The notes under the pieces were generated by a model. The model was given only the letters and a program-made list of their open reading frames with translations. It ran no database searches and was not told the origin of the DNA. DNA of 64,000 nucleotides, from contig NC_133026.1 of the NCBI RefSeq assembly GCF_048771995.1, forward strand, positions 95,944,501 to 96,008,500, written 5' to 3'. Position 1 is the stretch's first letter. Every line of letters starts with the position of its first letter. The stretch comes from Taeniopygia guttata. Its lineage: Eukaryota; Chordata; Aves; Passeriformes; Estrildidae. Positions 38,708-52,765 of this stretch are shown here, one piece after another. A program made the translations under genes and the position numbers.

Positions 38708-41700
38708 GCCAGTATTAAATAGAACCTCATCTTTTCCCTCTTAATTTTCAATAGGATTGGAAGAGTCTATGATATTAAACACACTTTCTCCTCTAGGTCA
38801 AATAAATAAGAGACTATATAGCCCTGCTACAGTGTGATCAAAAAGTAAAGTTGCTTATTGCTAAGATGAGGTAGAATGTACTGTTTTCAAGTGATTGATA
38901 ATCAGAAGAAGGAAGAGTTTCATAATTTCCTCTTTCTCCTAAAATGCTCAAGCTCAAGACTTAAGTGAAACTCTCCAGCCATGAAATTACAGCAGTTATT
39001 TAAAACAAGCTTAAATCCTGGCACACCTCTTTGGTGGGAGGGACACACTACAATACTGATTGTTCACTTTTTGAAAAGCGACCTTTCCTGATAAGAATCT
39101 CAGATAACATCCTTTCTCTCCCACCTGCCCAACCTAAGGTATCTCTTACTTTTTGTCTGTTTATGGAATCTTGAAAGGAAACAGATTTTCAAGTAAAGTG
39201 ATGAAACTGGGATTTCACATTAGTGGAAGAAGTGTTAGTAGTAAAAATGAAACCGTGAAACAATTAATATTAACCATTTTCTGAGGAATTATGATAAAAA
39301 ATTAAATAACAATGATTTCCTTTATTTCATAATCAGACATTAGTAATGTTTAATGAATAACACCCTTTATCTCAGTCATGTACAAAAAAATACAGTGGTG
39401 GTTATGTATGATATTTTTCCAAATCATCCATTTTCTCAGTGAGGAAAAAAACTAATTTCAGAGACAAAATAGTTATTCCAAAGAATTTCCATGGGACCAT
39501 ATATACCACTCTCTCCCATAAGACAAGAAACTGTTTTATGTTTGTGCCAGTTCAGTGATCCTGCTTCACAACATAAGTTTTGAGAACTGAGTAAGAAAGG
39601 TTATCACAAAAACCCCTTATCGGAAATAAAAAATCCCACAAAATTTTTTTAATGTTTAAATTTTCCTAGACATGGTCTATAAAAAACATCCCCTAGATAT
39701 GGGTATCTGGAATTACTCACATTGTTTTACAAAGCCTTTGATGAGACACATGGTCTCAAGGACTGAGAGCTGTGTAGCAATATTTAAAGTTTTTCTGTAC
39801 CAACACTATTCTCATAGCTGGTGTGAATTCTGGGCACTTATCTGCTTTCCCAGGAGTCACACCTTCAGCTTGCATGAGCTGCTATAACCATTTCAATATC
39901 AGTGCTGACTTCTAGTTAAGGGCTTAAAGCTTCCAGAGCCCCAAGGAAACACACCCCCTGCAATATTGAGGAAGCAGTAATCTGCATCTGCAAGGAAGAC
40001 TGACTGATTTAGGCCAATTTAAATGTTAGAATGGTTCAGAACCAGGATCCAATGACATTTTTTTTCCAAAACTTCTGTGTTGGCTCTTGCATCCCTGCTG
40101 GAGGTCTCATTGTTGAACACTGACCCGAGCCCCACAGCTGCCACAGCAAGGAGAAAAATTCGAGATGGAGATGTGGGTCATGGTGCCATTGAGGCACAGA
40201 TGCATCAGCTGGTCACACAGACTGAATCTAGATCAGGCCTCAGAATATGAGCTTGTTTACAGTGAGCAGGTAAGAACACAGCAGAGTGTTCATGCTAGAC
40301 TTGAACTCGATTTATGCCAGAGACTGGAGACCAGACAATGCCTGATTTGCTATAATGTCCAAAGGATATCTAGCTTGGCATAAAGTTTGCCTTCACAAAG
40401 CTACCTATCAAAATATTTTGAACAAACGTGAACTATTTTAATGAGCATGTCCCAGATCAGCATTCTGAACCATAGAGCCATGACATTTCTTTTTAAGCAG
40501 TGGCACTTTCAGACTTGCCTTACTGTTTTGTCAAATCACAGTTGTCCTGCTCCATGCATCAAGAGGATCATAAGGAAACAAGGCAACATTTTAATCAGGA
40601 CTGCTACTACTTATAATATATGTCTATGTTATGCATCAAAATCCATGCAGGGATTTTTTATCCTTTTACAAATGAGCAAGCAAAAAATCCCAGACACAAA
40701 ATTTTTTCATTGAATTAGAATGTGAAGCTATGAAGGCTTTCAACTTAACAACACTCATTAACACCACTGAACGTGGACTGCTAGGCAGACTTTCTTCTTG
40801 CCCTTCATTTCACTTTTCAGTGTACTGATGGTCATAGTGAATATGAAAGACCTGAATTGCTTATCACCTATTGGAAAACTTGCAAAAGGTACATTTTGGT
40901 ACAATGGTGCAACAGTGTGTAACCATAATTCTTCCACTGTGACCATCCAGGCCAGAAACTGTTCCTTTATGTTTTTTGTGCCCAAAGTGCCTATCCTCAG
41001 GAAAGAATCTTCCAGTTATTGTGTGGCAGCAAATGTGTCTACTGCACTTTCCAAAGACACTCGATTTAGTGCACAACAAACACTAGTGATATTTTTTTGC
41101 ACATAGCTCTAATGCCAACATAAAAAAATGAAGTCACAGCTTGGGATAAAAAACAAAATATCTGCTAAGCAAAGGAAACTTTAAAATGATAACAATTATC
41201 TTCAAATGAAAACCACTTTTAACACATTAAAAGTAAATATGAACCACTGAATTTATGGTATCAGATCTTACAAGTACAGAATAATAATTGTGGTGAAATA
41301 AACACTTTTGATATCTTATGTAGGGTAGGCAAAAAATATATATCTCTTCAGCAAAAACACTTGGAGGTTTCTTTGGCAAAGTTATGCTGACCTAGAACAG
41401 ATTGGGATCTGGCACTCGTTTTGTTCTGATACATGATCAGGAATACTGAACCTAATTGTCACCAACTAGTTGTATATCAGAGGCATCTGAATAACAGGGA
41501 AAAATAATCTTGCATGATCTACAAGAAATGAAAACAATGTTTACACAGGGAAGACTTGAGAAAAAATTTTAACAGAAATATAATAGTCATTGGGCAACTT
41601 TTTCTGAGGAAAGAGTCCTGGATGTGAGTTATTTAAGTATGCAGACATTTAGAACTGAATGTATAATATACAAGATATATAATGAACACATGCAGGGTTT

Positions 41701-42690
41701 AGCACATTTACAGATATTTCAGGTATAAGTTTAGAAGAGATTTCACTTTGAAGTAACATCTTAGTTACAATAATTTATCCAAACATAATGTGTAATAATA
41801 TGTGAAACTCAAATCGTATCTATGATTATCTATTTAATTTTGATCCGTGTAATATTTTTAAAGGTCTTCAAGGTTTAAAAAATCTTGTTAACATTTTTGT
41901 ATGACTTTATTGTATAAGATGTTTAGTGATATCTATAATGACTGGTAGACTTATATCCATTAATTTTGTATTCAGTTTCTGTTCATAAATGCCCAACAAT
42001 GCCCAACCCCCAACTGTAACTATCTGGGAAAGAGGAAAGTCCGCTAAGTAAGTCTGTGTCAGCAAAATTCATAGAAGTATCTCAATTTCAGACAAAATGC
42101 TATGAACTAATTCTGCATAATTTTTTCACAGAAAAAAATCTCTGGAAAAATAACTCTGGGTTGATGGCTTTAGTGTCACTTAAAGAAACAACAGATTTCA
42201 AGGAGTAGGTACATTGGTTGAAGACTAATGCTTGGTTGTCAGATGGGAGCTGTCACAATAATTGCCAGATTTCGATGATTCCTTCCCAGGTAGGTGAAAA
42301 CTGCAAGTGCCATGTAAACAGTCAGACAGTGAGTCATGCTGCCTCAAAGTGTAAGGTAATTTACTCCTCTGAGGTCAGCAAAAACAGGGTTCAAAGCTGA
42401 TTCTATCTATCACTTCAGGATGAAAAATAGCTTCAAGCAGCAACTCACAGAGTTTGGCATTAGAGCTCCTACTGACTAGGGGATGTTTTCAGGGAGATAA
42501 GGGCATCGTAACTCCCCTACTGTTGAGGCTGAATATTGCTTTACTGACAGTCTAAAGGTATAAACCCATTCTCTAGTTATTAATCTATATGGCAGTGCTA
42601 TATTTTGGGAGAATTTCATGCTGTGTGAAGGTTCTGAGAAGGCTTTATTAAATCATTTAACCCTTTCTACAGCTGCAATGATATTGTCAA

Positions 42691-42707
42691 TTTTTTTTTT
42701 TTTTTTT
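42691..42707 (+). repeat. Poly(T) tract, 17 nt
   Basis: An uninterrupted T-run in plain AT-rich intronic sequence. Confidence 0.9.
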
Positions 42708-45700
42708 GTTTAACCTAACTGGTGTAAAAAAATAAGACAAAGAAATGTCTTTCATAAACACAATTTTTCAGGCTTAAGCAAATGTGCAGATATTATATCA
42801 CATAAAATGCACCGAGATCCATAACTATTAGGAAAAATATTAACTTCCATTAAAAAGGCTGTATGTAATTACATGGGCTAGTGAAAAAATGCTCAGAAGT
42901 GGGGATTCTGTTTATGCTATAGTACCTGTGGACATGAGATATAGAGAAAGGTTTTCATCCTGTAAGGCCTACAGAATTTGGATGTTTTTTTCATGAGCAA
43001 GGAGGACTTTCAATAGCTGAGGACATCTCAGCTTAACAACAAATTAACTTCTCTTTCTTGTCTAGTTAGGAAGGTTTTCTTTCACATCTTGCATGGTTTT
43101 GAATATTTAAATTAAAAAATGGATAAGCATCTTATATTCATACCAATGATACTATTCAATTTCTCTGTACATTTTCCCATTTGATAGTACCTATGCACTA
43201 GCATGTCATTCATGCTGCAACATAAGCAAAAAACAAGTCACACTACGAAGATAGAAGCTTAAATAGTCCCCCTCTTTGGTGTTTTACTGCACGATAAATA
43301 CCACGGAAAAATATATGACTGATTCCTACAGTTCTGTACAAGATTTGAAGTACAACTAAGGTAATAAGAATGTGTTAAGAGGGATTTTGAGCTGTTCTCT
43401 ACATTTCTTCAGTCATAGGAAACCTTGGTGCTGGTCTGGTCCATGAGCATAAAATGGAGTTCTCTGCTTTGAAATGCTGGCCAGGAAATCAGGCACAAAA
43501 AGATAAAAAAGTTCAAGAACAATTCCTTTTCCTCATTCTTATACTAGATGAAGAAAAGATGGCCTAGAAGTTACAGGAATTTTGCAGCTGTAGGCATTGA
43601 GAAGAGATCTTCTCATTGGTATCCTGGAGAGTCAAAATGACTAGCTCGTGAAAACCAGCATTTATTAGGAGTGAAGAATCACACTTTGGTACAGATAATG
43701 TCTGGCATTTGCCGCCCATGACCCTGTTCCCAGCCCTTCCTCCAATTTAGTTGTTAAAATTGGGTTGTGTTAGTTGATACATGGTGACAGGAGAAAAACA
43801 AGACTCTCCAGAAACAGATTGACATTTAAACCAAAACACACATTTGATCAGAGGCAAGTGTTTTTATAAGAGGCATGAAAGGGATGAAAAACTGCTGAGC
43901 TATGTCTCAGCATTAAATACTTGCTCTGATGAATGGGGAATAATGAGACAGTTGACAAGACTGAATGAGACACATTTCCATTTCCTAACCCAGAACAGGT
44001 TATCTCTTCCATCATAAAATGCCTGTGACATCAAATGTTTGGTGACGATAGAACTTTCACAGAAGCTCTGCAAACCTGCTGAGACGTCCTGGAACAGCCT
44101 AACAATAACAGTTAAAAATAAGTGGCCACAATCTATCAACAACCAATCATTTAAATTGATGCTGTATTTATAAAAAATTCCATGAGAATAGGATTTTTAA
44201 AATTAAAAGATTCAGCACATGTAAACTGTCTCTGAAACAAATTTTCAGCAACAGCATTACTTGTGAACATTCCCAAACCTGGGATGTCCACACGTTAATA
44301 GAGGAAATAGAAAGCACATTTGGATAACTGCATTCCTGGCTTGATTCCATGAGCTCATGATCAAAAACTCCCATTAGAAACCATAGCACAGCATACAGAA
44401 AACTTAATTAAAAAGCAAAACCCATTCCTATTTAGCAAAAAGACAGGCAAGTGTAGGGAGACATAGGTGCTTCTCTGGCATCTGTGTGTCAGTATTTAGG
44501 AAGAAAAGGGTTTGTTATCTATTTATACAGATGCGGAGAAAAGTGGCAAAATGAGGTAAAAATGAAAACTTGCTTCATGCAGTTTTCACTAAGTTCCATG
44601 GAAAAGATCCATATCCAGTAATGACAATTTTACAGAATTTCAGTAGAGAAAAGAATAAAGCTGTTAGTTTAAATGCTTAATTAGTGAAATGCAAAAACAA
44701 TGAGCAGCGTTGCAAGCCAGAATAATAGAATTTTTCTTGGAAGCTGAAACCAAACAGCTGATAAAACTCCTGTTTTAATTACATTTAATTCAGGAAAGAT
44801 AAAATACAGTATAGCTATAGCTAACTAGCCATGTGTCTTTTTCAGGTTGAAAACACAGCTTTGCACAATTCTCAGCTAAATATTCAAGTGATAGAGTAGA
44901 TGCTTTACCCCGAGTGCATGATAATAGTGACTATAAGCAAGTGGCACCAATTCAGCTCATATCAAGCAGCTTTGGGAAGTCCTTCAGTGGCTGAATTCCG
45001 CTCAGCAGAATTTGGAGAGAGAAAAAAAAGAAACATTACCTACAGTGGCAGTCCCTACCACCATCCTAGGACTGCCTATCCTCAGGGACAGAGATGGGTA
45101 GGACAAGACCTTGCTTTCTATCCTGACTGAAGATAACAGCACAAGGAGGACAAGTGCCAGATAGATGATGCATCCTTAGCCTCTCAATCAACACAGCCAG
45201 GGTAGAACAGTCTCTCAGGCACAGGGCAACAAGCTGTGCCTCATCACCACAGGCTGCTGGTTCCCTTCATTTCCTTGTGCTGGGCTAAACACACAGGAGG
45301 AGACAGGACACTGCTGGGAACACAACCACAGTAGCCATGCTATGTCACACTCATTACAATCAGCTCAGAGAAAACAACCATGCCATTGTCCCTCTGCATG
45401 TAAACTTGACCTACCAACAACAACATAAATAACTGAGTAATTAAAGAGTAGTAGGAATCTTACATTTTTATCTTCACACTGTTTTGATGTTTATCATGTA
45501 AATTCCAGAGTATGCAACTCTGGTTTCTACCAAGTCCTTTATCTCTTATCTCTCTCCAAATCAGGTGTGGTATTTTTTTTCTTCCATGTAACTTTATAAC
45601 AAAATATTTCATTTGTTCTTAAACTCAGGGAAATGAACCTTTCATTAAAATCATTCCCCAAAAGGAAACTTCAAAGAATTTTGAAGGATAAACAAGTATC

Positions 45701-48700
45701 CAGCAGCTAAACAGCCAACTTGCTTCTAATATTTAAACACAGAAATGCAAGGAGCTGCAGACTTCAGTTTTTGAAAAGATAAACTTTTAATTTGGTGGAA
45801 TCTTGCTAACTCTGCATTGGCAGGACATTTCCTTTGTTATTCATAGTTCTTACTCTGTTAAATTTATCTTAGTTTCTTACAATGTATCATTTTGACCAAA
45901 TAAAAAGTTGGCAGGATATAAAAATTCACTGAGATGAAAAGGTTTTTTATAAAAAATAGAAAATGAAAGACATTCTAAGATTTTTGAACATTTTTTCTTG
46001 TCTCTACTGAATAATACTATGATTTTTTAATCAGTTCTGCACAGCTGAAATGCACTATAGAGTTATAAGGAATATATTCTTATGCCTTGATTAAACTGAA
46101 CTTAATGAGTAGGGTATTCATTGTACTTAAATTTGCCTTACCAAGAAAATAAATAGGTCTGTACTAGCAACAGACCATATGCCATGTGCCACAAATGTTG
46201 TCACCACAATCTTTTTGTTCGTTAGCAAAATGAGATACATGTGAAAGAAAATTTTATAGAAACTTAAGGTTAATGTATTTGAGATCATATGATGCCTCTT
46301 CTATAAAAATATATTTTAAACTTCATAACAACCAAACAAGAGTCCGTTAGATCACCATTATGTCAATTTAAACCAATCCTTAATTGTATATTTATAGGAT
46401 CCTATTTTATGTCATAAAGTTTAGAACGTGAAGGGACGATCTTTTTTCCAGTGAAAGTAGAACACAGTCAATTGCACTTGACATCCAAGGGTTCTTCCCT
46501 TGCTGCAGCTGGCAAAGCTGGTATTATTAACATTCCCCCATTCCTCCTGTCACACAGCCTATTTTCAAGTTTACATCAAGTTTCTGGTTTATAAACATTT
46601 TATGAACATGTGCTATTTGGAGTGTCAATTTCAATATTTTTTTTGCTTTTTGTAAAAATATTTAATGAAATAAAAAGAAGCATAAACTATTCCTGCAAAG
46701 AAATACTAAAGAAAACACACCTTTTTGCCAAGGAATTTTTTTCACAAGTGTGCAGGCTTCCCCTCACCCCAAGTTGTCTTAAAAAGGGTTTAATCATCCA
46801 TGATTTTGAGTAATAATTTCAGTGATTTGTCAGCATAAAAGTATTTCAATTTGTTTGAAATTACAGAAATGAATTGACAATCTCTTGGAATCTAACCATG
46901 ATAACATACTTAACACAAAATCAGATAGTCATAGCTAAAGCAGTCCAGAATTATTGGTGAAACAATTTAATAGAAAAGAGCAATTTTCAGAAAATTGATC
47001 TTTGACAAATATTTCAATTTTCTCTTTGATCTAGTGGTGCAAACCTTTCTTCTTCCAACAACCCATGACCAGCTAAAAGCATCCATAGAAGTGGTTATGC
47101 CAATTCTCCCAGTACACTCATTTTTTCATTGCACTGCAGCCCTCATGACACACTGCAATACTTGAATCTTAAAATACAGCAGAAAGATCAAACGACTGTA
47201 GCATAACTGTAATGAGTCTCAGGCAAAGTCAGAGTAAAGATTCCTGGTGTTACTTATGTTAAGCTGGGGGCAAAGCTTCATTTGCTTCTCACGCTAATCA
47301 CGAGTGAGAAGCTATTGTCATCACATACTTATGAAGTCCTTAAGCCAAGAGATTTATAGCTAAGAATCTGTGCAGTTTGCACTGAAGAACTTACATTTGT
47401 TGGGTTTTGGAGGGGAGAGGAGGCAATCAGCCAATATTTAATTGCTCTCCTTACACCATTTGGGCTTTCAGTTTTGAGAGTATAGCAACTTCTATGCTTT
47501 CTGGTCTGGCACAGAACAACCACATTGACAAGTAGTCTCACTGAAGGACCATGTCCTGAGAGAAAGGGCACCAAAGTATTGGGCTTAAGTGAAACCAGGA
47601 GGTCTGAATTTGACAGCAAAATATGCTATATTAATCATATTTGGCTTCCCACCTTCCTCTATTTTTCATGGCTCATAATTGAAACAACCTCTTAACTCAG
47701 CAATGATTTATCAGAATTAATGGGAATATGTCAAGATACTCTTTAGAGCTTGTCAGTAATGCTCTTGGTTAGAGGCAGCAATCAGTGTTGAGCAAAATGA
47801 AGTTCTTTACTGGTTTCAGAGTAAGACACATCCCACTTACAATGTGCCATTTAAAAATCACTCTAGTGATGCACTACTTAGCACAGAAATTCAAAGCTCA
47901 AAAGGAAAGGATAAAATCTACTGCATAAGACTTGAGAAGACACGTAATACAGTAATTTTAAATAATGTAGCTCCTATGCAGTTTCTACTCAGTAAGTATC
48001 TTGTTCCAGGTGTCCTTTATTCATATCTCGAATTTTATAGCCTTCATTTACTAACGTGAAGGTCTTGATGTGATTCAGCAAAGGAAATGGGAATGTGGAA
48101 GGCTATAAAGCTTTTCAGCTTTAGCCGCTGGTAGACACTTACTGAAAAATTACTGAGCGATCAGGTTTATATAACAGATATATTCTAACATTTTGTGTTA
48201 TTCACATTGTTCAGGCACCAAGATTAGATGGGGAAATGGATTCCATACTCTATTGCTGGGCATATGAACAAACAGTGGAAATGCCAAAATGACGAATGCT
48301 CTCCCATTCATTTTACATACTTTAATTTGTAGAAAGCTACAGAAGCCTGCATCAGAATTTCCTGCAGGATTAGCTTAAGGAAGGTTGAACAGAATGATTC
48401 AAATCCCTCTAAATATTTAGCAACTTGAATATTCTCTGATTATTTTTAGTGACATATCAGAGTTTCTACTTTGAAAAGGCTGGAAAACTGTGTAGATGGG
48501 TTTTTCGTATGTGACTTTGTCTCCCTTTTATGCACAACACCTTTTAGCTGAGCAGATTAACACTACATATTATTCTGCTTAAAATATATAAAAAAAAAAA
48601 AAAGGAAAAAAGGGTGAGTTGTCATCTAACAAGGCCAAAAGACAATGTGCATTGCAGGCTTACTCACTCAGATCACAGAGGAGACATAGCTTCTGTCCAT

Positions 48701-49273
48701 TTAGGTTTGCAAAACCAGCCTTATGTTTTTTGCGTCTTTATTGTGACATACAAAACGTAATTGTATATCAACAGCAAATTTCCTTCAGACTTCATTTGAG
48801 CTATTTTTTATTTCTGTCTGCTTATGGTTTTGGCATGTGCTTAGAATCTGAAGTCCTATTTCATCAAAGATGATAGTTTTATTTCTCAAAATTCCTCACC
48901 AAGTTTAGAAATACGACTCTTAGCAGGCTTCTTAGTATTTTTCCATGTCATTTAATTACTTTGATATAGGTTTACAACAAACTGTGGTAACAATTTGTGA
49001 TAGAGCAAATAAAATTCATTACAAGCAAATTGTGATAAGCAATACTGTGGGAAAAAAACCCCTTTAGTGTTCTCTTTTTAGAAGAAACACATAAGATGTT
49101 TCTGGTGTAATTCTTATACAAATATATGTTCCTTCACATAAGTACTCTCATAGAATGAATAGCATTGCCTTTGTGGGTAGGTGTTCATTATTTTGAGTAT
49201 GGATAGCAAAAGCCAAGTCCAAAAAATGAGGAGAAACCAGATCAAACACAACAGGAGTGACTGAAAGCGTTTC

Positions 49274-49350
49274 TTAATTTTGAATTTCTTGGAGAAAGGC
49301 CAGGCTGTAATTAGATTTTCTGAACATAATTTCCCCAGGGATTTCAATAA
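49274..49350 (-). other. Possible alternative last exon
   Basis: A good acceptor (TAGCTTTTTGTATTGCAG, intron AG at 49352-49351) is followed by a frame that continues in phase 1 from the exon at 52648-52765. It would add 24 residues, beginning IEIPGEIMF and ending AFLQEIQN, before a TAA at 49274-49276. A minus-strand AATAAA lies at 48883-48878. A second, longer frame with a hydrophobic stretch overlaps it. Short frames like this arise easily by chance, so support is weak. Confidence 0.18.
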
Positions 49351-49509
49351 CTGCAATACAAAAAGCTAATTAATGTTTCAATAGCAAAATTCTATTTGGC
49401 CTTATTTATACAATAATACACAAACTGACTGTGTTTAACATTTGTATCATCCAAACTCTAAAGGGCAAGAACTAGAGTTCTTCAGGTAGCTGAAAATTCA
49501 GTCTGCAAT

Positions 49510-49604
49510 CTTTTTTTTTTTTTAATTTTAAACAAATTTAAAGCCCTAAATGCAAAAAAAAAAAAAAAACCAAAAAAACCCACCAAAAAAAAAAACCCAA
49601 AAAG
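49510..49604 (+). repeat. Facing T-run and A/C-rich simple tract
   Basis: A T-run at about 49510-49522 is followed about 30 bp later by a long A-rich tract with CC/CCC interruptions, ending at 49604. The T- and A-runs could pair as a hairpin. It is low-complexity sequence without further signal. Confidence 0.8.
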
Positions 49605-52600
49605 AAGAGATTAATTCTCCTTAATATCTTTTGTTGTATAAAAACTCATGTGTTTTGTCAGTCAGTTTTTAATATTCTGTGTTACAGCGCTAAATGTTAT
49701 GGTAGGTATAAACAATAAAAACTGAATTACAAGGAAACATACAGGGTATTTCTTTACATGCTTATATGGCTCATATTTTTTCCTTCTTCATCATGACTTT
49801 GGTTAAAAAGGTTACTCTTGAATTCTCATTTTTATAAATTTTTAGATCTTGATGTATGATAGCATAACATATCGGTGAATGTTTGTCTTCTATTGGGCTC
49901 AAATTTTTTTAGAGCTGTCAATTATTCATGAAAACATACAATTCATGTATGTCGTACTCATGTATGCACAAAAATGGTGTAGAGCTCTTTTTCTTCTGTT
50001 ATTTAAATTAATCTTTGATAAAAAATATTTAAGGACACTATTTAATTTCTGAACTGTAATTAAGGGCAATATTTGGATTACCAAAAGAAACGAACCCATT
50101 TTGTTTCAAGGTATTTTGTGCAATTTGTGTTACTTTAGCTCTATTATTCCATGCATTAATCTCTACAGGTCTTTACATGTAAGTATTTTCATGGGCTAAT
50201 GGAGCATAATAGACCCAACACTCATTTATTGAAGGGCCTTTTTTCATCTGAAATGTAGTTTACAAAAAAACCAAAAATCACAAAACCCACTACCTTCTTA
50301 CTCCATAGCATATTCATTATCAGATCAGCACACACTACTAATTAAGTTAAATCTGACTGCTAAATAACTCCCAAAGAGCCAATTTATTTAAGGTAGTATG
50401 AACACATATTCATTTCTTCCTGTACATCACCAGCTGTTATTAATTAAATTCCAGTCACTTCAGACTGTAAGTTTGAAATAATTGCCACTGTGGAAACACT
50501 TGGACATAGCAGTGAGCTCGGCTACTACTACTGATATTGACAGTCACTTGGATATAGATAGACACCACTTTGTTTATTTCACTTTGGAGTTTGTGAGATA
50601 TTTAGAAGCATGTGGGGAATTTTCAAATTTGTTTCTTGAATGTTCAAAGCTTTGTTGTAAATGCCCATGAAGTGCAGAGCTAAGTTCAATGTCCCTTATC
50701 TGAAGAAAACGTCTCCTCCCCGAAGGCGCAATGCACCTTTTGAAGCTCAGAGGAGATTATGGCAACAGAAGGTGATTCCTCCCTCTGCAGCAGCTCCTCT
50801 CAGCTGGCTGCTCTGCTGAGGTGAGGGCTGAAGTGATGCTTCCAATCTGCTTCCTTGCTACCCACCTTCCACCCACATCTACGGAGCTCCTGTGGGCTGA
50901 TGCTTTGACAACCCTGCAGTGCAAAGGCTGTCGGTATGACAAGGTATTAGGAGGAAAAGGTGTGCTTCGTACCCACTTCACTTTCTGTACAAATTAATTG
51001 TTTTTAATTAGTAATTGCAGCAGAAGGTTCAAAGAGATTTTCATTACAGATAGTGAATGGTAGTCTTGCATGGAAAAGTTTTGCAGTCAGAGTCTTCTGG
51101 ATGCACTTCCTTTCCCACTGGTAAGAGTGAATCAGTCTCCCCTGAAATCAGCTATATTTTCTCAGGTTTCAGTCATCATAGTACATGTAGGAAAAATGAA
51201 AATCTTAAGTTCTGAAGTATTTATAAGCCCCATGTTTCAGTGGAAATGTGGATAAAATCTGCATATTTCCAGAAAGAAAAATTCTTACATTTTTAATAAT
51301 ACACTTCCAGTATGTTGAATCCTGCACAGCTAGGTGGTATAAGTATTTTAATTATTACTTTATACATAAAGTTTTACTTTCCTTTATTTTGAAGGCCATT
51401 TATAAGGAAGAAAAGATTGTTGAGAGTGAATATAATACATTTACTATCTTGCTGATGAAGAAAAGACACATCAAGGACACAAGAAGAAGAAATCTAACAT
51501 CTCTACAAATAAAATTATTTTTTTCAATTCTTATTGTGTCCATGAAAAAATATCAGTGATATGATGAATATTTGTAGGGTGATGTACGAGTATAACTTTT
51601 TTCACAAACAGCTTCTGGAAGATTATTTTCTTTTTTCCATTACTGGTATTTAAATGTAGAACTATAGCCATTATTAAAAATTAACTTTGCTCTATGGAAA
51701 ATGATGGGAAACAAATGCTTATACCCTTTAATGACTCACCCACTGAATGCACAGTTCACCTGCTGATTTTAATTTATGTGATAATTCACAAAACAAAGCA
51801 TTTAATGTCCTTCCTTTATATACTGGATTCCACTCATTTTAATGAAAATATGTACAGTCTCCTTGAATTGGGTGCTGTTGTTTGTAAGCAGTTTCTAAAC
51901 TCCTATCTAAATGTAAATTGTTTATGCAAACAGATTATTAAGAGAGAACTAAAACGAAATCCTTAAGGCCTTTAGAAATAATACAAAGTGCTATGTTTAC
52001 AAAAGGTTATTTTTAAAAGGGTCTACATTTTAAATATAACAATAATTTCATTTTCCTAAAAGATACAAATCAATTTCAGCTTAAGATCAGTGAATCATCA
52101 TCATCAAGTTATTGTAATTATAGCATTTAAAGGCTTTAGCAAATCTAAACATATGAAAGAAAACCATAGACAGAAGAAGATTTGTTGAAGGTCTGTAAGT
52201 TAGTTGAGTCAACAGTTCACATATATGATTTGCCAAGCAAATTTACCAAGAATAGCTCTTCTTCCTAGAATTACTCTGTTTTAATCTTGCAACTCATATA
52301 GCCACTTTATGTAGATTTAATTAGGCACCCTGAGGTTGCTCAAATACTTGCCCCATCTCATTGGTAGAAAATACTAAAACAACCTGACATTCATTAGCTA
52401 CTGAGAAGCTACATTGAGCCAAATTGTCTATCCAGCTTTATGTGGTGATTCTAGAAATAATTTTCACCATTTGTTTACAAAATGACTAAAAGAAACCTGT
52501 TTTATGTAAATCTGGGGATCCTGCTGAGGATCCTGACAATTGATAAATGAAATGGAGAGAAAATAACCAGTGCAAATAAAACGCAATTTGCATGAATTCT

Positions 52601-52647
52601 GGTAAAATGGAAAGAAGCTAATGGGTATGGCATTATAAGCAACTTGC

Positions 52648-52765
52648 CTTGTAAACTGTAGATTTCTCCAACGCTGTTCTGCCGGGTGATGTGATGCCAA
52701 TATGCACTACGAGGAAGTGAGATCGACTTGGATAAAGTCATTGGTTCAGACAGACTGGTCTGGAG
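52648..52765 (-). CDS. Internal coding exon, 118 nt, with a GC splice donor (same unidentified gene)
   Basis: Seen: on the minus strand the acceptor tract TTTGCTTTGGTTTTTAG ends at 52766. A frame then opens exactly on a codon boundary (phase 0) and runs 39 codons plus one base to the donor AAG|GCAAGT at 52648/52647. The product starts LQTSLSEPMTLSKSISLPRS and ends with TRQNSVGEIYSLQ. The frame contains several CpG-bearing codons in a CpG-poor neighbourhood. The donor has GC instead of GT, but every other position matches the known GC-AG intron consensus (AG|GCAAGT), which pairs well with U1 snRNA. The end phase (1) matches the start phase of the exon at 13183-13322. The sequence has basic Ser/Thr patches (LPRS, TRQNS) that resemble kinase or 14-3-3 sites; this is only a resemblance. 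I do not recognise the family. No preceding exon with a matching phase-0 donor was seen between 52766 and 64000, so it is probably outside the window. Confidence 0.55.

Larger units (their letters stand above)
13323..52647 (-). other. Inferred 39.3-kb GC-AG intron
   Basis: This span lies between the two phase-compatible minus-strand exons. It starts (minus-strand sense) with GCAAGT at 52647 and ends with CCCCACTCCAG at 13323. It contains the GAA microsatellite, the AAGAG/AAAAG satellite, the SINE relic and the duplicated element, listed separately. Most of it is plain AT-rich sequence with short chance frames. Cassette exons inside it cannot be excluded. Confidence 0.5.
28000..52647. other. 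Right part of the inferred intron, mostly featureless
   Basis: Apart from the items listed separately I see plain AT-rich sequence. Four stretches are richer in GC and look less random: 30120-30680, 40080-41100, 45040-45330 and 50700-50980. None gives an exon pair or a repeat I recognise. They are the best places to look for conserved non-coding elements. Confidence 0.4.

Noticed and set aside
40080..41106. Three successive plus-strand frames, one reaching a good donor (GAGCAG|GTAAGA at 40270)
   Set aside because: They are in different frames with stops between them, show no codon bias or recognisable domain, and no acceptor fits.
49114..49356. Minus-strand frame with a strongly hydrophobic stretch (about 20 residues rich in L, I, W)
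   Set aside because: AT-rich sequence readily yields hydrophobic frames. There is no matching phase with the supported exons and no codon bias.
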